NCBI RefSeq assembly: GCF_965638725.1
Contig: NC_134974.1
Coordinates: forward strand, 2,378,143-2,442,142
Direction: 5' to 3'
DNA: 64,000 bases
Origin: Aptenodytes patagonicus
Lineage: Eukaryota > Chordata > Aves > Sphenisciformes > Spheniscidae
Positions 11,444-24,900 of this stretch are shown one piece after another. The notes under the pieces are model-generated. The model ran no database searches, was not told where the DNA came from, and saw only the letters and a list, made by a program, of their open reading frames with translations. The position numbers and the translations under genes were made by a program. Numbering within the stretch: the first letter of the stretch is position 1; every line of letters begins with the position of its first letter.

Positions 11444-13768
11444 ATGGCGGGGCTGGCGCGCGTGCTGGTGCACGTGCGGCGGGGCGGGGCGGGGCGGCCC
11501 GCGCCCTTCGGGCAGGTACCGGGGGGGGGGGGGGGCAAAGGGGGGGCCGAAACGGGGGGGGGGGGGGGGGGGGGAAGGGGGCGGGCACCGGGCGTGCAAA
11601 GTCTGCCCGGGGGGGGGTGGGGGGGGGATGTGTGTGCACGGCAGGACGAGGAGAGCGTGGGCGTGCAAGGGGCGTGCAAGCACAGCGGCTGCACCCCAGG
11701 AGCGTGCACAAGGCGGGGGGGGGGGGGGGGGGGGGGGGCGTGTGCACCCCCCCCCCCCCCGGCTGTGGTGGTGGCCATCGTGGTGCCATGGCCGTGGTGG
11801 TGCCATCGTGGTGGCCATTGTGGTGCCGTGGCGGTGGCTGTGGTGGTGCCATGGTCGTGGTGCCATCATGGTGCCGTGGCGGTGGCCATCGTGGTGCCGT
11901 GGTGGTGGTGGTGGTGGCCATCGTGGTGCCGTGGCGGTGGCCATCGTGGTGCCGTGGCGGTGGCCATCGTGGTGCCGTGGTGGTGGTCATCGTGGTGCCA
12001 TGGCGGTGGCCATCATGGTGCCATGGTGGTGGTTGTGGTCATCGTGGTGCCACTGTGGTGGTGCCATCATGGTGCCGTGGTGGTGGCCATCGTGGTGCTG
12101 TGGCGGTGGTTGTGGTCATCGTGGTGCCACTGTGGTGGTGCCATCATGGTGCCGTGGTGGTGGCCATCGTGGTGCTGTGGCGGTGGTTGTGGTCATCGTG
12201 GTGCCATCATGGTGCCGTGGCGGTGGTGGTGGCCATCGTGGTGCCGTGGCGGTGGTCATCGTGGTGCTGTGGCGGCGCCACCGTCCCCGCTCCGTCCCCT
12301 CCCCGCAGAGCGTCACCGGCGTCTTCTGCCCCGCGCACGAGGACGCAGCCGTGGTGAGCTGCGGCCTGGACCGCGGCCGCTTCCTCCTCTCGGACGTGGC
12401 CTTCCCCGGCTCCACCACCGCCCTCCTCAAGGTGAGGGGGGAGCGCCAGTGGACCCCGCGCCCCCCCACCCACCCACCCACCCAAGTGCCGCCACCCGCC
12501 GGCCTGTCCCCCCCTCACGTCCCCTTTCCCTGCAGAGACCCTCCTTCTGCCCCGCCAAGCTCCTGGGGGAGCAGCCGGGGACGGCCCTCCCCGCTGAGCT
12601 GCGGGGCCGGGGGGTGGCCGCGGGGGTGGCCGTGCTGCTGCAGGCCGGCACCGGCCGCGTCCTGCTCACCCGCCGCGCCGGCACCCTCAGCATCTTCCCC
12701 AACGTCTGGGTGCCGCCCGGTGAGTTGGGGGGGGGGGGGGAGCCGAAATGGGGGTGCTGGTTACTTCGGGGTACGCCTAACCCGCTGTCCCTCCTCGCAG
12801 GGGGGCACGTGGAGCCGGGCGAAGAGGTGAGGGGACAACGCGGGGACCACACAGCCTCCGCCTGGGAGAGGACAGGGAGGGTGCGGGGGGGGGGGTGCTG
12901 GTGCACCCTGACACCCCCCCCCCCCCCCTCCTTCGCCGTAGCTGCTGGACGTGGGGCTGCGGGAGCTGGAGGAGGAGACGGGGCTGCGCCTGGAAGCGGG
13001 GACCTTCTCCTGGAGGATGCTCGGCCTCTGGGAGGTAACGTCCTGCTCGGCTGGGGCGGGGGGGGCTCGGTTGACGCGTCCCCGGGGTCCCCTCCCGTCC
13101 GCCCTCGTGAGCGGGCAGCACCTCGCGCCCTGCCCGTGTGCTCCCCCCAGTCCATCTACCCGCCCGTGCTGAGCCGGGGGCCGCCGCGCCGCCACCACGT
13201 CGTCGCCTACCTGCTGCTCCTCTCCGCCGAGCCCCACGAGCGGCTGGAGGTGAGCGTCCCGCCGGGGCCGGGCTGGGGACGTCCCGCTTCATCCCCTGGG
13301 TGACGATCCCCGCCTCGGGGGGGTGGTGGTGGTGGTGGGGTTTCAGGCCAGGATGCGTCCCAGCGAGAGTGAGGTGAGCGCCTACGCCTGGCTGGAGCCC
13401 CCCGTCCTGGAGGCCATTGCGGCCACGGAGGACGGAGCGGAGAGTTTGGGAAGCGTCGCCGGCGCGTTGCCGGCCACCGTCAGGTGAGGATGCGCCCGGG
13501 GGGGGCAGGAGCAGGTCCCCATGGGCTGTAAGAAACGGGGCGCAGAGCCCCGGGGACCCGCGTCGCTCTGTCCCTAATCGCCTTCCCTCCCCTCAGCGTC
13601 ACGGAGCTGAGCGACGGCTCCTCCAGCACCGCCCAGCTCCCGACCACGACCTTCCTCAGCGCGGCGCCCGCCGAAGGGGGGGACGCGGAACGGGTCAGCA
13701 CCGGCACCAAGTTCGCCCTTCGGCTCTGGCTGGAGTCCCTCGGGGAGCAGGGCCGAGCCCGGCCCTAG
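11444..13768 (+). CDS. NUDT17: NUDT17, Nudix hydrolase 17
   Basis: Eight exons join in phase to 301 residues (human 328): 11444-11515, 12309-12431, 12536-12719, 12801-12826, 12942-13034, 13151-13249, 13347-13483, 13597-13768. The complete Nudix box GX5EX7REUXEEXGU is at residues 128-150: GHVEPGE, seven residues, then RELEEETGL, with all metal-binding glutamates present. Upstream VLLTRRAGTLSIFPNVWVPP and downstream VSTGTKFALRLWL are family landmarks. Nudix enzymes hydrolyse nucleoside diphosphates linked to another group, with Mg2+; the physiological substrate of NUDT17 is not settled, although mRNA decapping has been reported in vitro for the mammalian protein. The start is chosen as the only in-frame ATG in a good context (gcgcccATGG). 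The N-terminus is shorter and less conserved than the rest. Confidence 0.93.
11760..12290. repeat. GTGGTGCC/GGCCATC minisatellite in NUDT17 intron 1
   Basis: Imperfect units of 18 to 30 bases built from catcgtggtgccgtggcggtgg repeat through the second half of intron 1. A longer phrase with gtggttgtggtcatcgtggt recurs at about 12026, 12106 and 12183. The preceding bases (11516-11760) are mainly G runs. The array stops about 20 bases before the exon 2 acceptor. Confidence 0.9.
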
Positions 13769-13797
13769 AGCGGCCTCGCGCCGCCCCCGGGGAAGGG

Positions 13798-13803
13798 AAT
13801 AAA
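13798..13803 (+). terminator. NUDT17: NUDT17 polyadenylation signal AATAAA
   Basis: A canonical AATAAA lies 30 bases after the NUDT17 stop codon and is followed by a short (CA)n run. PIAS3 converges from the other side. Confidence 0.85.
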
Positions 13804-14690
13804 GTTACACACACACACACCCCCCCACGGGGACCGGAGTCCGTGTCGGAGTGGGACGGGGGGTCTCGAAGGGGAGGGGAGCGGGACGGGGCGGCACGGA
13901 CCCTGCCTGCCCCGGGGAGGGCGAGGATGGCAGGGTGGCCCGGAGGGGAACGCGACGGGATCAGCACCCATCAGCTGGCCGAGGCCGGGGTGCCCGTGTG
14001 TCGTGTGTCCCCCCCCCCCGATGATAACACGTCCTAGCTGGGCTGGGCGGGTTCCTTTTGGCTCGAGGTGGACTCTGCGCCTTACAAGGGGTCGGGCGGC
14101 TCGGTACGGAGCCCGAGCAGAGCTGCCCGCTGCCCCCGCTGCCCCCGGGTTGGTAGAAGACGGTCCCTCACCCTGGCAGTACCTGGAGCGGAGCTGCCGC
14201 GCTTGCCGGGGCGGGAGGGGGGGGGGGGAACCGGGGTCCCGCACTGGGCACTTCTTATGCTCGGGGGAGGCTCGGCTGCAGGGAAAGCAGAGCAGAGTTA
14301 GGGGACGCGGGCGAGCCGAGCCCGTGGTGAGCCAAGCCCGTGGTGAGCCAAGCCGAGCCCGTGGTGAGCCGAGCCCGTGGTGAGCCAAGCCGAGCCCGTG
14401 GTGGGCCGAGCCGAGCCCGTGGTGAGCCAAGCTGAGCCCGTGGTGAGCCGAGCCCGGTACCTCAGTGCGATCTCGTCCAGAACAGACCCCCCTCCAGCGG
14501 GGGATTTCAGGAATCTGGAAGTTCAGAAACTCCAAAGAGGGGCTCTGGAGCGCGTGCGGGCGATCCCGGGGCGCAATCCCGGGGCTCCCTCGCCCCCCCC
14601 CAGCTCCCGCCCTCCACACCAGAGCGGAAGCGGCGGCCGTTCGGCTCCTACCAGCTCCCCGCGCCCCGGTCACCGCACGAACGGGCAGGT
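13804..14690. other. NUDT17/PIAS3 convergent intergenic region
   Basis: About 0.9 kb separates the two convergent 3' ends. Apart from a short tandem repeat near 14310-14455, I see no gene, RNA or known repeat here. Confidence 0.6.
14310..14455. repeat. Short minisatellite GAGCCCGTGGTGAGCCAAGCC
   Basis: About eight imperfect copies of a 15 to 21 base unit (gagcccgtggtgagccaagc) lie between the NUDT17 and PIAS3 3' ends. Confidence 0.85.
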
Positions 14691-14706
14691 CCTCCGGATC
14701 GACGCC

Positions 14707-14712
14707 TTTATT
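14707..14712 (-). terminator. PIAS3: PIAS3 polyadenylation signal AATAAA (minus)
   Basis: TTTATT on the plus strand gives AATAAA for PIAS3, about 1.24 kb after its stop codon. The 3' UTR between 14707 and 15954 is AT-richer than its surroundings near 14850 and 15060-15290, which fits UTR. Other A/T-rich motifs at about 15070 could be used as alternatives. Confidence 0.7.
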
Positions 14713-15954
14713 GCATTGAAATATTCACCGCGGGTACGATACAAGGAATAACAGGAAATCGTCCAAGCAGAAGACGGCGCCGCTGCTCCCCCCCGGCCCG
14801 ACCCGCCGGCACGGGCGCTGCTTGGAATTCCAGGGAAGGAGCGGTTAAAAGAAAAAAAAAGGTGCTAAAAAGAAAAACAAACAACCCCACAACCCCAATT
14901 GCTACAGGCGAAACCTCTCCGCGGCTCCAGCCTGGCCGGGAGCCGCAGCCGCCCGCGTGCCCGTCGCTGCGGGAACCAGGAGACGAGCTTGGCAGCGGGG
15001 AACAAGCCCATCCGGACGCTCGCAAAGCGGCAGGTACGTGGCCGCGGAGGTGACAAACTAAAGTGTACGTTTAAATACATAAATAATTTGTGCAACGGGT
15101 GATGCGTCGTCCCCGGCGACGACGCGACCTTCACTTAGTGCTCACGTCGAGACAGAAACGGGGAGGTCTTTGGAGTTTTATATGTACAAAAGCTGCAACT
15201 GAAAATATAGATCATCTGTTCGTCTCTGTACAGGTCCGCGCTGGGAATATCTAAGAGGAGGGAAACAAATCTATTTTTTTAAAAAAAAAAAGTACACGGC
15301 GAGCACGCCCCAGGCAGCGCCGGCACTGGAGGGACAAGGCAGGAGGCACCGGCACGGTCAGGGCACCGGCGCCGCCTCCCTCCCGGGCCGCTCCCTTCAC
15401 CCCGTCCCCCCTCCCAGGCAGCCCCCCCCTCGCCTCCGCTCTTCCCCCGTTAAAAACGGGAGGAAGGATTTTCGGGCAGGGGCTCGGGAGGCTGCCCCGG
15501 CCTCGCTCGCGGGGGCCCACAGGGGCTTTGGGGGCGGGACGCGCCACTTTCGGGAGGCAAGAGGGGGCGGTTGAATGACTCCCCCCCCCCCCCCCGGCTC
15601 TTGGACACCCGTCGCCAGAATCCTACGTAACATAAACCGGTTTTAAACCGTTTCTTTGAAGTCGGGGGTGGGGGGTGGTTAACGGGCGGAGACGGGCGCT
15701 CCCCCAGCTCACACCCCAACCTGCTCGGGCACAGCCGCGGGACGCACCCTTCCGAACAGAGCCGGACTGGAAAGCACCAGCGCAAGGCCTGGGGGGCGCC
15801 GGCCTCAGTCGAGAGCGGAGAGAGACGACGGGACGGTTCTCGGTCGGGTCCTTCCAGCCCCGGAGAGGGAAGCCCATCCCTAAGGCAGCTACTGGAAACC
15901 CGCCCTCGCCTCCCATCCCTGGCAGAGGGAGCAGCAGCCGCCGGCGGCGTGGCC

Positions 15955-18900
15955 TTAGTCCAGGGAAATGACGTCCGGCCTGCAGCCGGGGAGCGCCGCG
16001 TTGCCGCCCGCTGCCCCGCCGTGTCCGTGGCTCTCTCGCAGCGCGCTGGCGGAGACGCCGCCGACGCCGCCGATGCGGCCGAGGGCCGGGCCGACGGCGC
16101 TGTGAGACCCTGCCATGGCGGGGGCCAGGGGAGTCATGTTTATGAAGTGGCCAGGCGTGCCTCTGTACTGGAAGAAATGGCCGAGCGTATCCTGCTCCTC
16201 CAGGGAGGTGATCACGGAGGGGCTGTAATGCTGCCAAGCAAAGGGAAAAAAAAAAAACCCCCCGTCAGCTCACGGTACCCACAAAACCCCGGCCCCGCGC
16301 CCACGCAGCCCTTCGGAGAGGGCCCGCGCCCACGGAGAGGGCAGGCCGCGCGGGGATCGCTCCCGGGGCTCCCCGGAGAGGCGAACCGGTTTACCGAGAC
16401 CGTCCCCGAACCCGTCAGCGCCCGCTGCCTCCCGTCGGCACAATCTGGCGCCGGCGCGGGCTCCAGCGGTGAGAACGGCAGAGGAGAGACGTGCGGCGGC
16501 GGCACGACGCGAAGCCCAGCGCAGAGAAAGACGACGGAGCCTACAGCGACCTTCACCCCCCCCCCGGCCCCCAGCAAAGCCACGCGCGCCGTGGATCCCC
16601 GCGCTGAGCCCCCTCCGCAGGACGCGGACGGGAGGAATCGACTCGCAGCGGCCGCTGCCAAATCCCTCCGCTTCCTACCGTCGCTCTCCTACACCCGCGG
16701 GGGATTCACAGCCTCAGAGGAGCAAAACGCTTCCACCGCTGAGCCCCCCCCCCCCCCGGTGATTCCGAACCTGCCTCAGCCAGGCGGACTCGAGACAGCA
16801 GGTACCGCGGGAGAGGAGAGGTGCTGGGCAGAGGGGCAAGAGCCCCGGACTCCCGCAGCTGCCGGGCAGGCTAAGAACCTCCCTGCGGTGTCGGGCGATG
16901 CCCGCCGGCACCCCCACCGCCGTCCTACAAGGGTTCTCGCAGAGGAAGAGGGAGGAGGAGGAGGAGGAGGAGGAAGGCTGGCTGAGCCAAGAGGGATGCA
17001 TTTGCCAGTCTGCCGGTTTGGCAAGGAGAAAAGAGAGACAAAACCGGAACGAAACACAAGACAACTTACCTGGCTTTCACTGTGAAGGAAGGAAAACAAA
17101 TCCAGACCTAGAAAAATAAAAAGGGGAAAAAATAAATCTCTCGGCGGTAAATAAACTTCCGTCAGGAAGAGGAGCCAAACCGTGCTGAGGCGGGGAGAGC
17201 AGCAGATGGGTTCAGCCTGCTTCCGAGCACTAGATACCGTGACACCGTCGGCCCCAACCTCCAGCTCTCTTCCCACGGGCCCCCCCCCCCGTAACCCATC
17301 GCGTGGCCCCAGCAACGAAACGGCACGGGGCGAATTGAATTTCACTTCTCCAGAGCCGCCGTGGGGCCCGGCACCGAGACCGAGTTCCAGCGGAGCTCAG
17401 CAAACCGCAAAGGGCCGGGCGAGACCCCGGCGCTCCCGACCGCCCGGCAAAAAGCCGCTCAAGGGCCTTGACCAAACCAACTCCAGCGGGCAGCGCCAGA
17501 GCCGGCACGAGGGACGCGTGGACCGCGGCGCGGGACCGGGAGAGCGTTTTCAGGTCTCCGCTGCCAACCTGACCCGGGGTGGACTCAAGCCCGTCACCTC
17601 ATCTCTCTGGGCAGCGGCCCCCCCTGCCCGTAAAACCAGGCTTTGAACGCCCGCCTCCCTGGGGACAGCCGAGGCGTAAAGAACTGCAAAGCACACGGGG
17701 ATCCCCAGACCCGCCGGCTCCTGGGAGTGGTTTATTACCTGCTACCCAGTCGTGGACCCGGGCCTCTCCTTCCTTAGAATCATCCAAGGGTTTGGGTGGG
17801 AAGGAACCTCTAAAGGTCATCTAGTCCAACCCCCCTGCCGTGGGCAGGGACATCTTCAACTAGATCAGGTCGCTCAGAGCCCCGTCCAACCTGACCTGGA
17901 ATGTTTCCAGGGACGGGGCATCCACCGCCTCTCTGGGCAACCTGGGCCAGTGCTTCACCACCCTCAGCGTAAAACATTTCTTCCTTATCTCTAGTCTAAA
18001 TCTCCCCCCCTTTAGTTCAAAGCCATTCCCCCTTGTCCTGTCGCAACAGGCCCTGCTGAAAAGTTTGCCGCCATCTTTTTTAGAAGCCCCCTTTAAGTAC
18101 TGATAGGCTGCAAGAAGGTCTCCCCGAAGCCTTCTCTCCTCTAGGCTGAACAACCCCAACTCTCTCAGCCTTTCTCCATAGCAGACGTGTTCCATCCCCC
18201 TGATCATTTTTGTGGCCCTCTTCTGGACCCGCTCCAGCAGGTCCGTGTCTTTCTTATGCTGAGGGCTCCAGAGCTGGACGCAGTGCCCCAGGGGGGGTCT
18301 CACCAGAGCAGAGCAGAGGGGCAGAATCCCCTCCCTCGCCCTGCTGGCCACGCTGCTTTGGATGCAGCCCAGGGGATGGTTGGCTTTCCGGGCTGCCAGC
18401 GCACATTGCCGGCTCGTGTCCAGCTTTTCACCCACCAGTACCCCCAAGTCCTCCTCGGCTGGGCTGCTCTCCCTCCCTCCATCCCCCAGTCTAACCCCTC
18501 TGCTGGGTTAGGACGCGCAGCCCGTATCGCACCCGGGAACGACGAGAGCCTTCCACGAAAGGAAGTCACAGCCTCGCTCCCCCGGTGGCCCCGGGACGCA
18601 CCGACCGGCCCAAACCTGCGTCGTTCCTACCTGTGATCCGTGACTAACAACCGGACTCCCAGCCTATTCCGTCAGTCAGGATCTCACCTGCAAGCCCCTA
18701 GAGAAACCTCCCCGGCGGCGTGCCCCGGGAGGGAGGTGCTCTAGTTTCCTTCTTCCCTCTTCCGCGTTGGGCCAGCGAACCCAAAAATACTCGCTCTGAT
18801 CTGCAGCAGCCGCCGGGCCAGGACAGGCTACGTGCCTGAGTGACCCAAAGGCCCCTCGCGGCTCCGTGGGAGAGGAGGCCGGGGCAGCGGCTGTTACAGC

Positions 18901-21900
18901 CGGCTTCTCGGTCCGGTAAACTGGTACAATCGTGCGCGTTTGAAAAGCGCTGCCGGAGGTCTTTGTCGTTACCTTGAAGCTCTGAGGGCACCTGGTAGGA
19001 AGGATGGTAGTCAGGAATGGGGAGGTTGGAGAGATAGTCGCTGCCGAGAGCTGCCACGGGAGGACTCCGAAGCACGGAAGATGGCTGGCGGTCGATACTT
19101 AACACCCTGAAACGGAACACAGGCCCGACGGGCCTTAACAAGAGCGGAACGGCAGGCGGAGGGCAAAATTCCTCCCTTGTTTATCAGCAACGACAAAAAA
19201 AAAAAAACCCCAACCCCCAAGCCCCTGACGCTGCCATACCTGCGGCAAAAACGAGCCCTCCCTCCTCCCCTGTCCCGCGGTCAGAGAGGTGCGTCACCTC
19301 ACCCCGGCCAGGCGTGGAAAGCAGCAGCAGCAGCAGCAGCAGCGCTTCCCGGGGACAGAGCAGGCTCGGATCTGGCTACTGCGGTGGCGTCGGTGTTCGG
19401 GGAAGGAAGCGAGCGGAGAGCAGGAAGGAAAAGAAGCCGAAGCCCAGCAAAGCCGGGGCGGGGCGGGGGGGCGGGTGTGTCGCGTTCCGGCGCTGCCTTA
19501 CCCCTTGGGCCCGGCCGCTGTCGGAAGAGCCGCGCCGGAGACCGGGCACTGCTTCTTGGCAGGCGGCTCCTCCTCATCCGACGAGCTGTCCAGGGTGAGA
19601 TCAATGACCTCCACTTTTTTTTTGCCCTCCGAAGAGTTCTTGCCCTCGGAGCTCGCGGCGTAAAGGGAGCCGGCTGCAGAGGAAAACCAGCCATCGGCTT
19701 CAACCGCTGCAAACGGAGACGACGGAGACGCTGCCGCCTCGGCGAGGACTGCGAAAGCCTGCCGTAGACTCGGGGCTTCCGCAGGGCTCGTGGCTGATCC
19801 ACCCCCCCACCCCCCCCCCCATCCCAGAAGAGGGGCATCATCCCCACGCTAACGCCCAGGTCTCCACAGCCCACCTGGGATCAACGCTGCAGTTTCAAGA
19901 GGAACCTGCGGTTTTTTCCCCCGCTTTTTCTAGCGCCGGCTCCCCAGCGGCGCGCTAAGTGCCTGTCACGCTCCTGGTATGTCAGCGTGAGCCCAGATAC
20001 CGGCTCCCAGGCGGGATCCGAAACGCTCCGAATGTTGCTTTGCAAGTGTAAAAACCCGTAAACATCAACGTTTTCGCTTTGGCAAAACAAGACGTCCAAA
20101 AACAACCAAAACCACCCAGAGTCGGTGCCCACAGCTCCCGTACCCTCGATCCCGCTGAACGCGGGCGTCTGGCACACCTCCTGCTTCTCCTTCTTCGGCT
20201 TCATGGGGCACCAGGAGCCGTCCTCCGCGAACTGTATCTCGTCGCAGTCGGTGCAGGAGTTCAGGATTTCCATGAACAGCCTGCCGGGCGAGAGGAGAAG
20301 CTGGGGAGAGCCAACGCTACGGGGACTCGGGCGCAAATACGGGCGGCAGAAACGACACGGGGCTCAGGGGCTCCAAAAAGCTGCGCCGGTATCACCTGCG
20401 AGTTTAGTTTTGTGACGGGCTTGTCCGAGGTACGTCGGAGGGCTCCGCTCAAACCCCGGGTGAGCAGGTTCCCTCCTTAACCGCCTCGGCAGAGGCTGCC
20501 GGCAAGGAAGCCAGGATTTTGACAAAGGCTTCTCGTTCTTTGGGAGAAACCTCTCCAGATCGGCACCGAAGCGGTTCGGGGAACGGAAATCGGATTTTTA
20601 AGCTATTCGAGGCTGTAACTTGTCCGCGTTAGAGGATAAGCCTTAAAAAGAAAAACATTATCCCGGCTAAAGTCGGTGTCGGAAGCCCGCTCGGCTCACC
20701 CGTCGATTATCAGGTTGTCGTACGGGGCTTTCTTATCGCACACAGGACAAGTCCACGTGGGTTTCTTCTCGTTCATTTGCAGATAGAGCGCCGCGTCGAA
20801 GCACTGGAGGTGGGTGCAGGTGATGGCTCGGCAGGGCACGATCAGCCTCATCTTACCCAGCTAGGGGACGAGAGGGAAGAAGGGAAGTCGGTTTTGCACC
20901 AACCGCCCCTCTCAGCGCCAGGTAGAGCCGGGGGCGTCGCTCCCCGTCCATTCCCTTTTCTCCCCTGCCCAGCGCTCTGGCGCGTTTAACAAGTCGTTAA
21001 ACGCACCGCCACCAAAGAATTAACGCGCGCGAGAAAACAAGCTTTCCTGGGGGTATTTTTTGCCTTTAGTTTCTCCTTTTTTAAGCTCACTTCCACCTCA
21101 AACACATGCCGCTAGCGAAGGTGAGAGACGAGGACGGGGTCAAGAGAAGACAGTTTTTGGCTGGGCAGTTTAGGGCCAGCGACCTCAGCGATTTATTTAT
21201 TTTTTTTTCTTTCCCCTACGCATGACAGAAAGCGGTTCTGGCTTTTGCTTCGGAACGAAAGCCGACTTTTCAACAAAAGCGGGGGCTGCAGCAGCGTTAG
21301 CCCTCGTCTCGCTCCGAAGCGTTCCCTACGCGACGGGGTAAGGCGAAGCGGGAAGCTGTTCGCAAAGGCCTGTCCAAGAAAAAGGAACAAAAACGTAGAA
21401 ACCTACTGGACACATCAGGGAAACTCGTAAGCTGGTTGTAGCTATCTCACTGTCGGGATCAGCTGTTAGTTTTTCTTTGACTGAAAGAAGAGGAGGGGAA
21501 AAAAGGTCTCCTGTCAACATCCTCCTTCTTTTACGTGCGTAAATACATACAGACATGATTTATAATTTGCATCGTGACGCTTAATATCCAGATTACAGGC
21601 AGGTGAGGCTTACGACAGCAGACGTTATTGCCATTAACGGCTCCGGCAAGAGCCTCCTTGGCCAGAGCACGTACGCAGCGCAGAGAGACGGATCCCTGCC
21701 TTGAAAGATTCTACAGCCTGCCCGTTAAAACGGCAGCGCCAGGGGGGGAAAACGTTCGGCTGTAGGGGAACGGCGCGCAGCCCGAGCGCAAGCGGTAAGG
21801 GCGCCGCTCCCGCCGCTTCTCGGAGGAGAAATCTTTCAGCAGCGCAGCGGCGGCGGCGGAGACGGGCAGCCACCCGAAGAACGGTTCGATTTAAGAGCTC

Positions 21901-24900
21901 TGTTGAACGGCGTCGCCGAAAAATAACACGCGACCTCTACGGTCCTTACCCTTCCCGTCGGGTTCTCACCGACGGGACTCGGCGAGCGGGCGGGGGCTCG
22001 CGAGAAGGGACGCGGGCGAAGGCCTGCGCTGCCCTCGCCTGCTCGTTCGGACCCGCTCCCTCTCCCCGCGCTCGGCGCGGGGATCCGATCACGCGCGGTT
22101 ACCGCCCTGGCGAGGGGTACTCACTCAGGGCTCGCGAGTGGTCCGGATTTCGGATGCCCTTGGCTCTTAGCTTCTGCAGCAGCGTCACTGAGGTCAGCTG
22201 CTTCACCAGGTACACCGACAGAGAGTAGTTCTGTTGAAAAAGAAGTTGGACGCCGCTCAGACCTAGAAAAACCCACCGGGGAGGAGAGGGCCCCCCCTGG
22301 ATCCGCACAGCTTGCCGCCGCCGCCATGAGGACGACCCCCGTTCCGCCCCGCGGACCCGAGGCCGCAAACGACCGGCAGCGAAGGAAGAGCAGCAAGCGG
22401 GAAACACTTTTCACCTCCCCTCACCCTGCCAAACTCCGAGGACCAGTTCACCACGACGGTGTTCGGGACGGTCGCCGAAAGCCGTGCCAGCGGAGTGATG
22501 TTGACGGGGCGGCTGGGCCGTTTGGGCTCTGCGCCGTTTTTTGTGGGCGGGAGATAACCCTGCAAAGGAAGGAAGGTTACCTGGCGCGAAATGAATTCCC
22601 TCCGAGGTGTAAGGCCACGTGCAAGAACCCGGGAGCCCCATCTCCTCCCGGCACGTCGCGCCTCGAGACGTTCTGCCTCACGCCTTAACAGCTCGAAGGA
22701 GAATTGATCTACAAATCTCGAGGCAGCAGGTCGTTACTCCTCGACGTCAAGGAACGGAGGACAGAGGCTCCCCCCCCCAACCTCCTTAGGCTGACGAGCG
22801 CGCTGGCACCCCGTCCTAAGCTGAACCTCGCCCCACGCGCAGAACTGTCAGTCCGGGATGCGTCGTGCGCAAACGGCGTTCAGTTAAAAAGCAAATCCCA
22901 CCCGGTTCACACGAGGCTGGGAAGCTGAAAAGTTACATCCCGTGACAAATCCCGCGTTGATCTCATTTTTGCTCCGTTAAATCCGCGTTCCGACCCGATT
23001 AGAGACCCGGCCCGTTATCCGGCCCAAAAGCGCCTTTTCTGTAATTCAGATTTACGCCTCCTCCCCACCACCACCACCACCACCATCGCCCTCGGTCAGA
23101 CCGGGCGGCTCCAGACCGAGTCAGCCGCCGCAGTTTAAGCGGAAGAAAAAGAAAAGCGGCGTTCCCGCTGCGCGGCTGCAGGCGGCTCAACCACGCCAAC
23201 GCCAGAAACCTCGTCTGAGAGCAGAGGCTGGGGCGGGGGGACACGGGGGGACACGGGACGGGGACCCTTTGGCCACCTTGCACCTCGCAGCCGCTTCCCC
23301 CTTTCCGAGCCACGAGGCTGGAAACGACCCCTCTCTCTTTCTTTTTTGGGTTTTTTTTTTTTCCCCCCCTTTTTTCCTTTTTTTAAAGCAGGTTGCGAAT
23401 TGCCTCGGCCAAAACCAGAGAGGATATCCGAGGCGAAAAAAGGCCAATCTCTCAAAACAACGGAGGGAGCGGCTCAGGCGGAGCGTCGGGAGGCCGCTCT
23501 GCGGGTTGGACTGCAAAAAGTGCCGGCTCTTCACGGGGCAAAGCCAGCGCGGGAGCGTCGGCAGGGACCTGGCCCGCGGCCGTCAAACCTCCGAGACCTG
23601 TCCCAGGCGCGAGGCCGAATCGCGTCCCTTTTTGGGCCGTAAACTGGGGCAAGCGCTACTTCTGATTGTATTTTCGCGCGTTGCCCGGCACGAAGGACGA
23701 CGGCCTCGAGCGGAGCGCCCGGCTCTTCCTGCAACGCGACGAGCTAAAGGCAAGCGCCGTTGTTCGGCCAAACTCGGGTTCCGCTCTGCGTTTTTATTGC
23801 CGAGTTTCCTGCCAAAAGAGGCGTTCCAAAAAAAAAAAAAAAGAGAGGGAACCTGCCGCTTAAAAAAAAAAAAATAATAAAATCAATAAATCAGGCCCAA
23901 AGTTTGCGCGTTCCCCTACTCGAAGGCCGCGCTCCTTGAATCGGAGAGCAGCTTTCATCGCCGACCCGCAGCCCCGCAACACAAAACCGGCTTTGCGCCC
24001 CTAACCGCGCCGTCTTCTTCCAGCCGGTCTTTAATCTCGGGAATAAACGCGTTCCCACCGCGGCCGTGTAAAAGGGGCAGAGCTGGGTCTACAGCACGTT
24101 AAGAAGAAATAAGGTTTACTCACAGGCAGGGGACAGAGTTTTCCATTGACCTTGACAAATAAATTAGGAGGGAAGTAATCTTCTTGGGGACAGCTGGTTT
24201 CACACAAGCAAAACCTAAGGAGCAGGAGGGAGAAACCGGCAAGTGAGTGGCGACGCTGGCGAGAAACGGCAGCCAAACTTCCCCCTGAAAAAGGGGAAAA
24301 ACGGTTTCCGAGCAGGACGGGCCGACGGCTGGAAAAACGCCCCAGCGGATGAACAGCCCTGCCCGGGTTTCGACCCCCCCGCGCACGGCAAAAGCGATAG
24401 GAGAAAGGAGAACGGGGGGGGGGAAAAGGCCGGCGGCTTGAACCAGCCGCTAACGCGCCCGCCGTGAAGCGTGCAGGGGGCAGGGCTGATTTTTGGCCAT
24501 CTGAGCTCTCCGGCGTCGCGGTTTCAAAGGCAAAGCCGCGCTCCTCCGGCCCGACGTCGTTCCAGAAGCGCGACACGAACCCAGCGGCGGGGTTCAAGCG
24601 GACCCGGCTGCCGTTTAGGACGGAGGAGGAGGAGGACCCGCCGTTCGCCCCGGTGAATTCCCACACCGGCAGCGGCGTTATCAGATGGTTTAATCCGGGT
24701 TCGGCTGCGTTCACGCGCGACTTCGCCCTCAGGTCCCGCGGCACCTCGAGAGACGAGGAACCACCTCTGTTTAGGCTACCCAGCAGAAGCGCCCGAGGAA
24801 CTAAAAAGTCGTGTTTGACCCAAAGCGAATCTTGCGATGGGACAGACCGGTTGCTGCTCGGACTCTCTCGAAGCTCGTCCGCCACCGCTCGATATCCCGC

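Noticed and set aside
18187-18636. Plus-strand frame across the CR1 copy
   Set aside because: It is the complement of CR1 ORF2; the recognisable reverse-transcriptase-end protein is on the minus strand.
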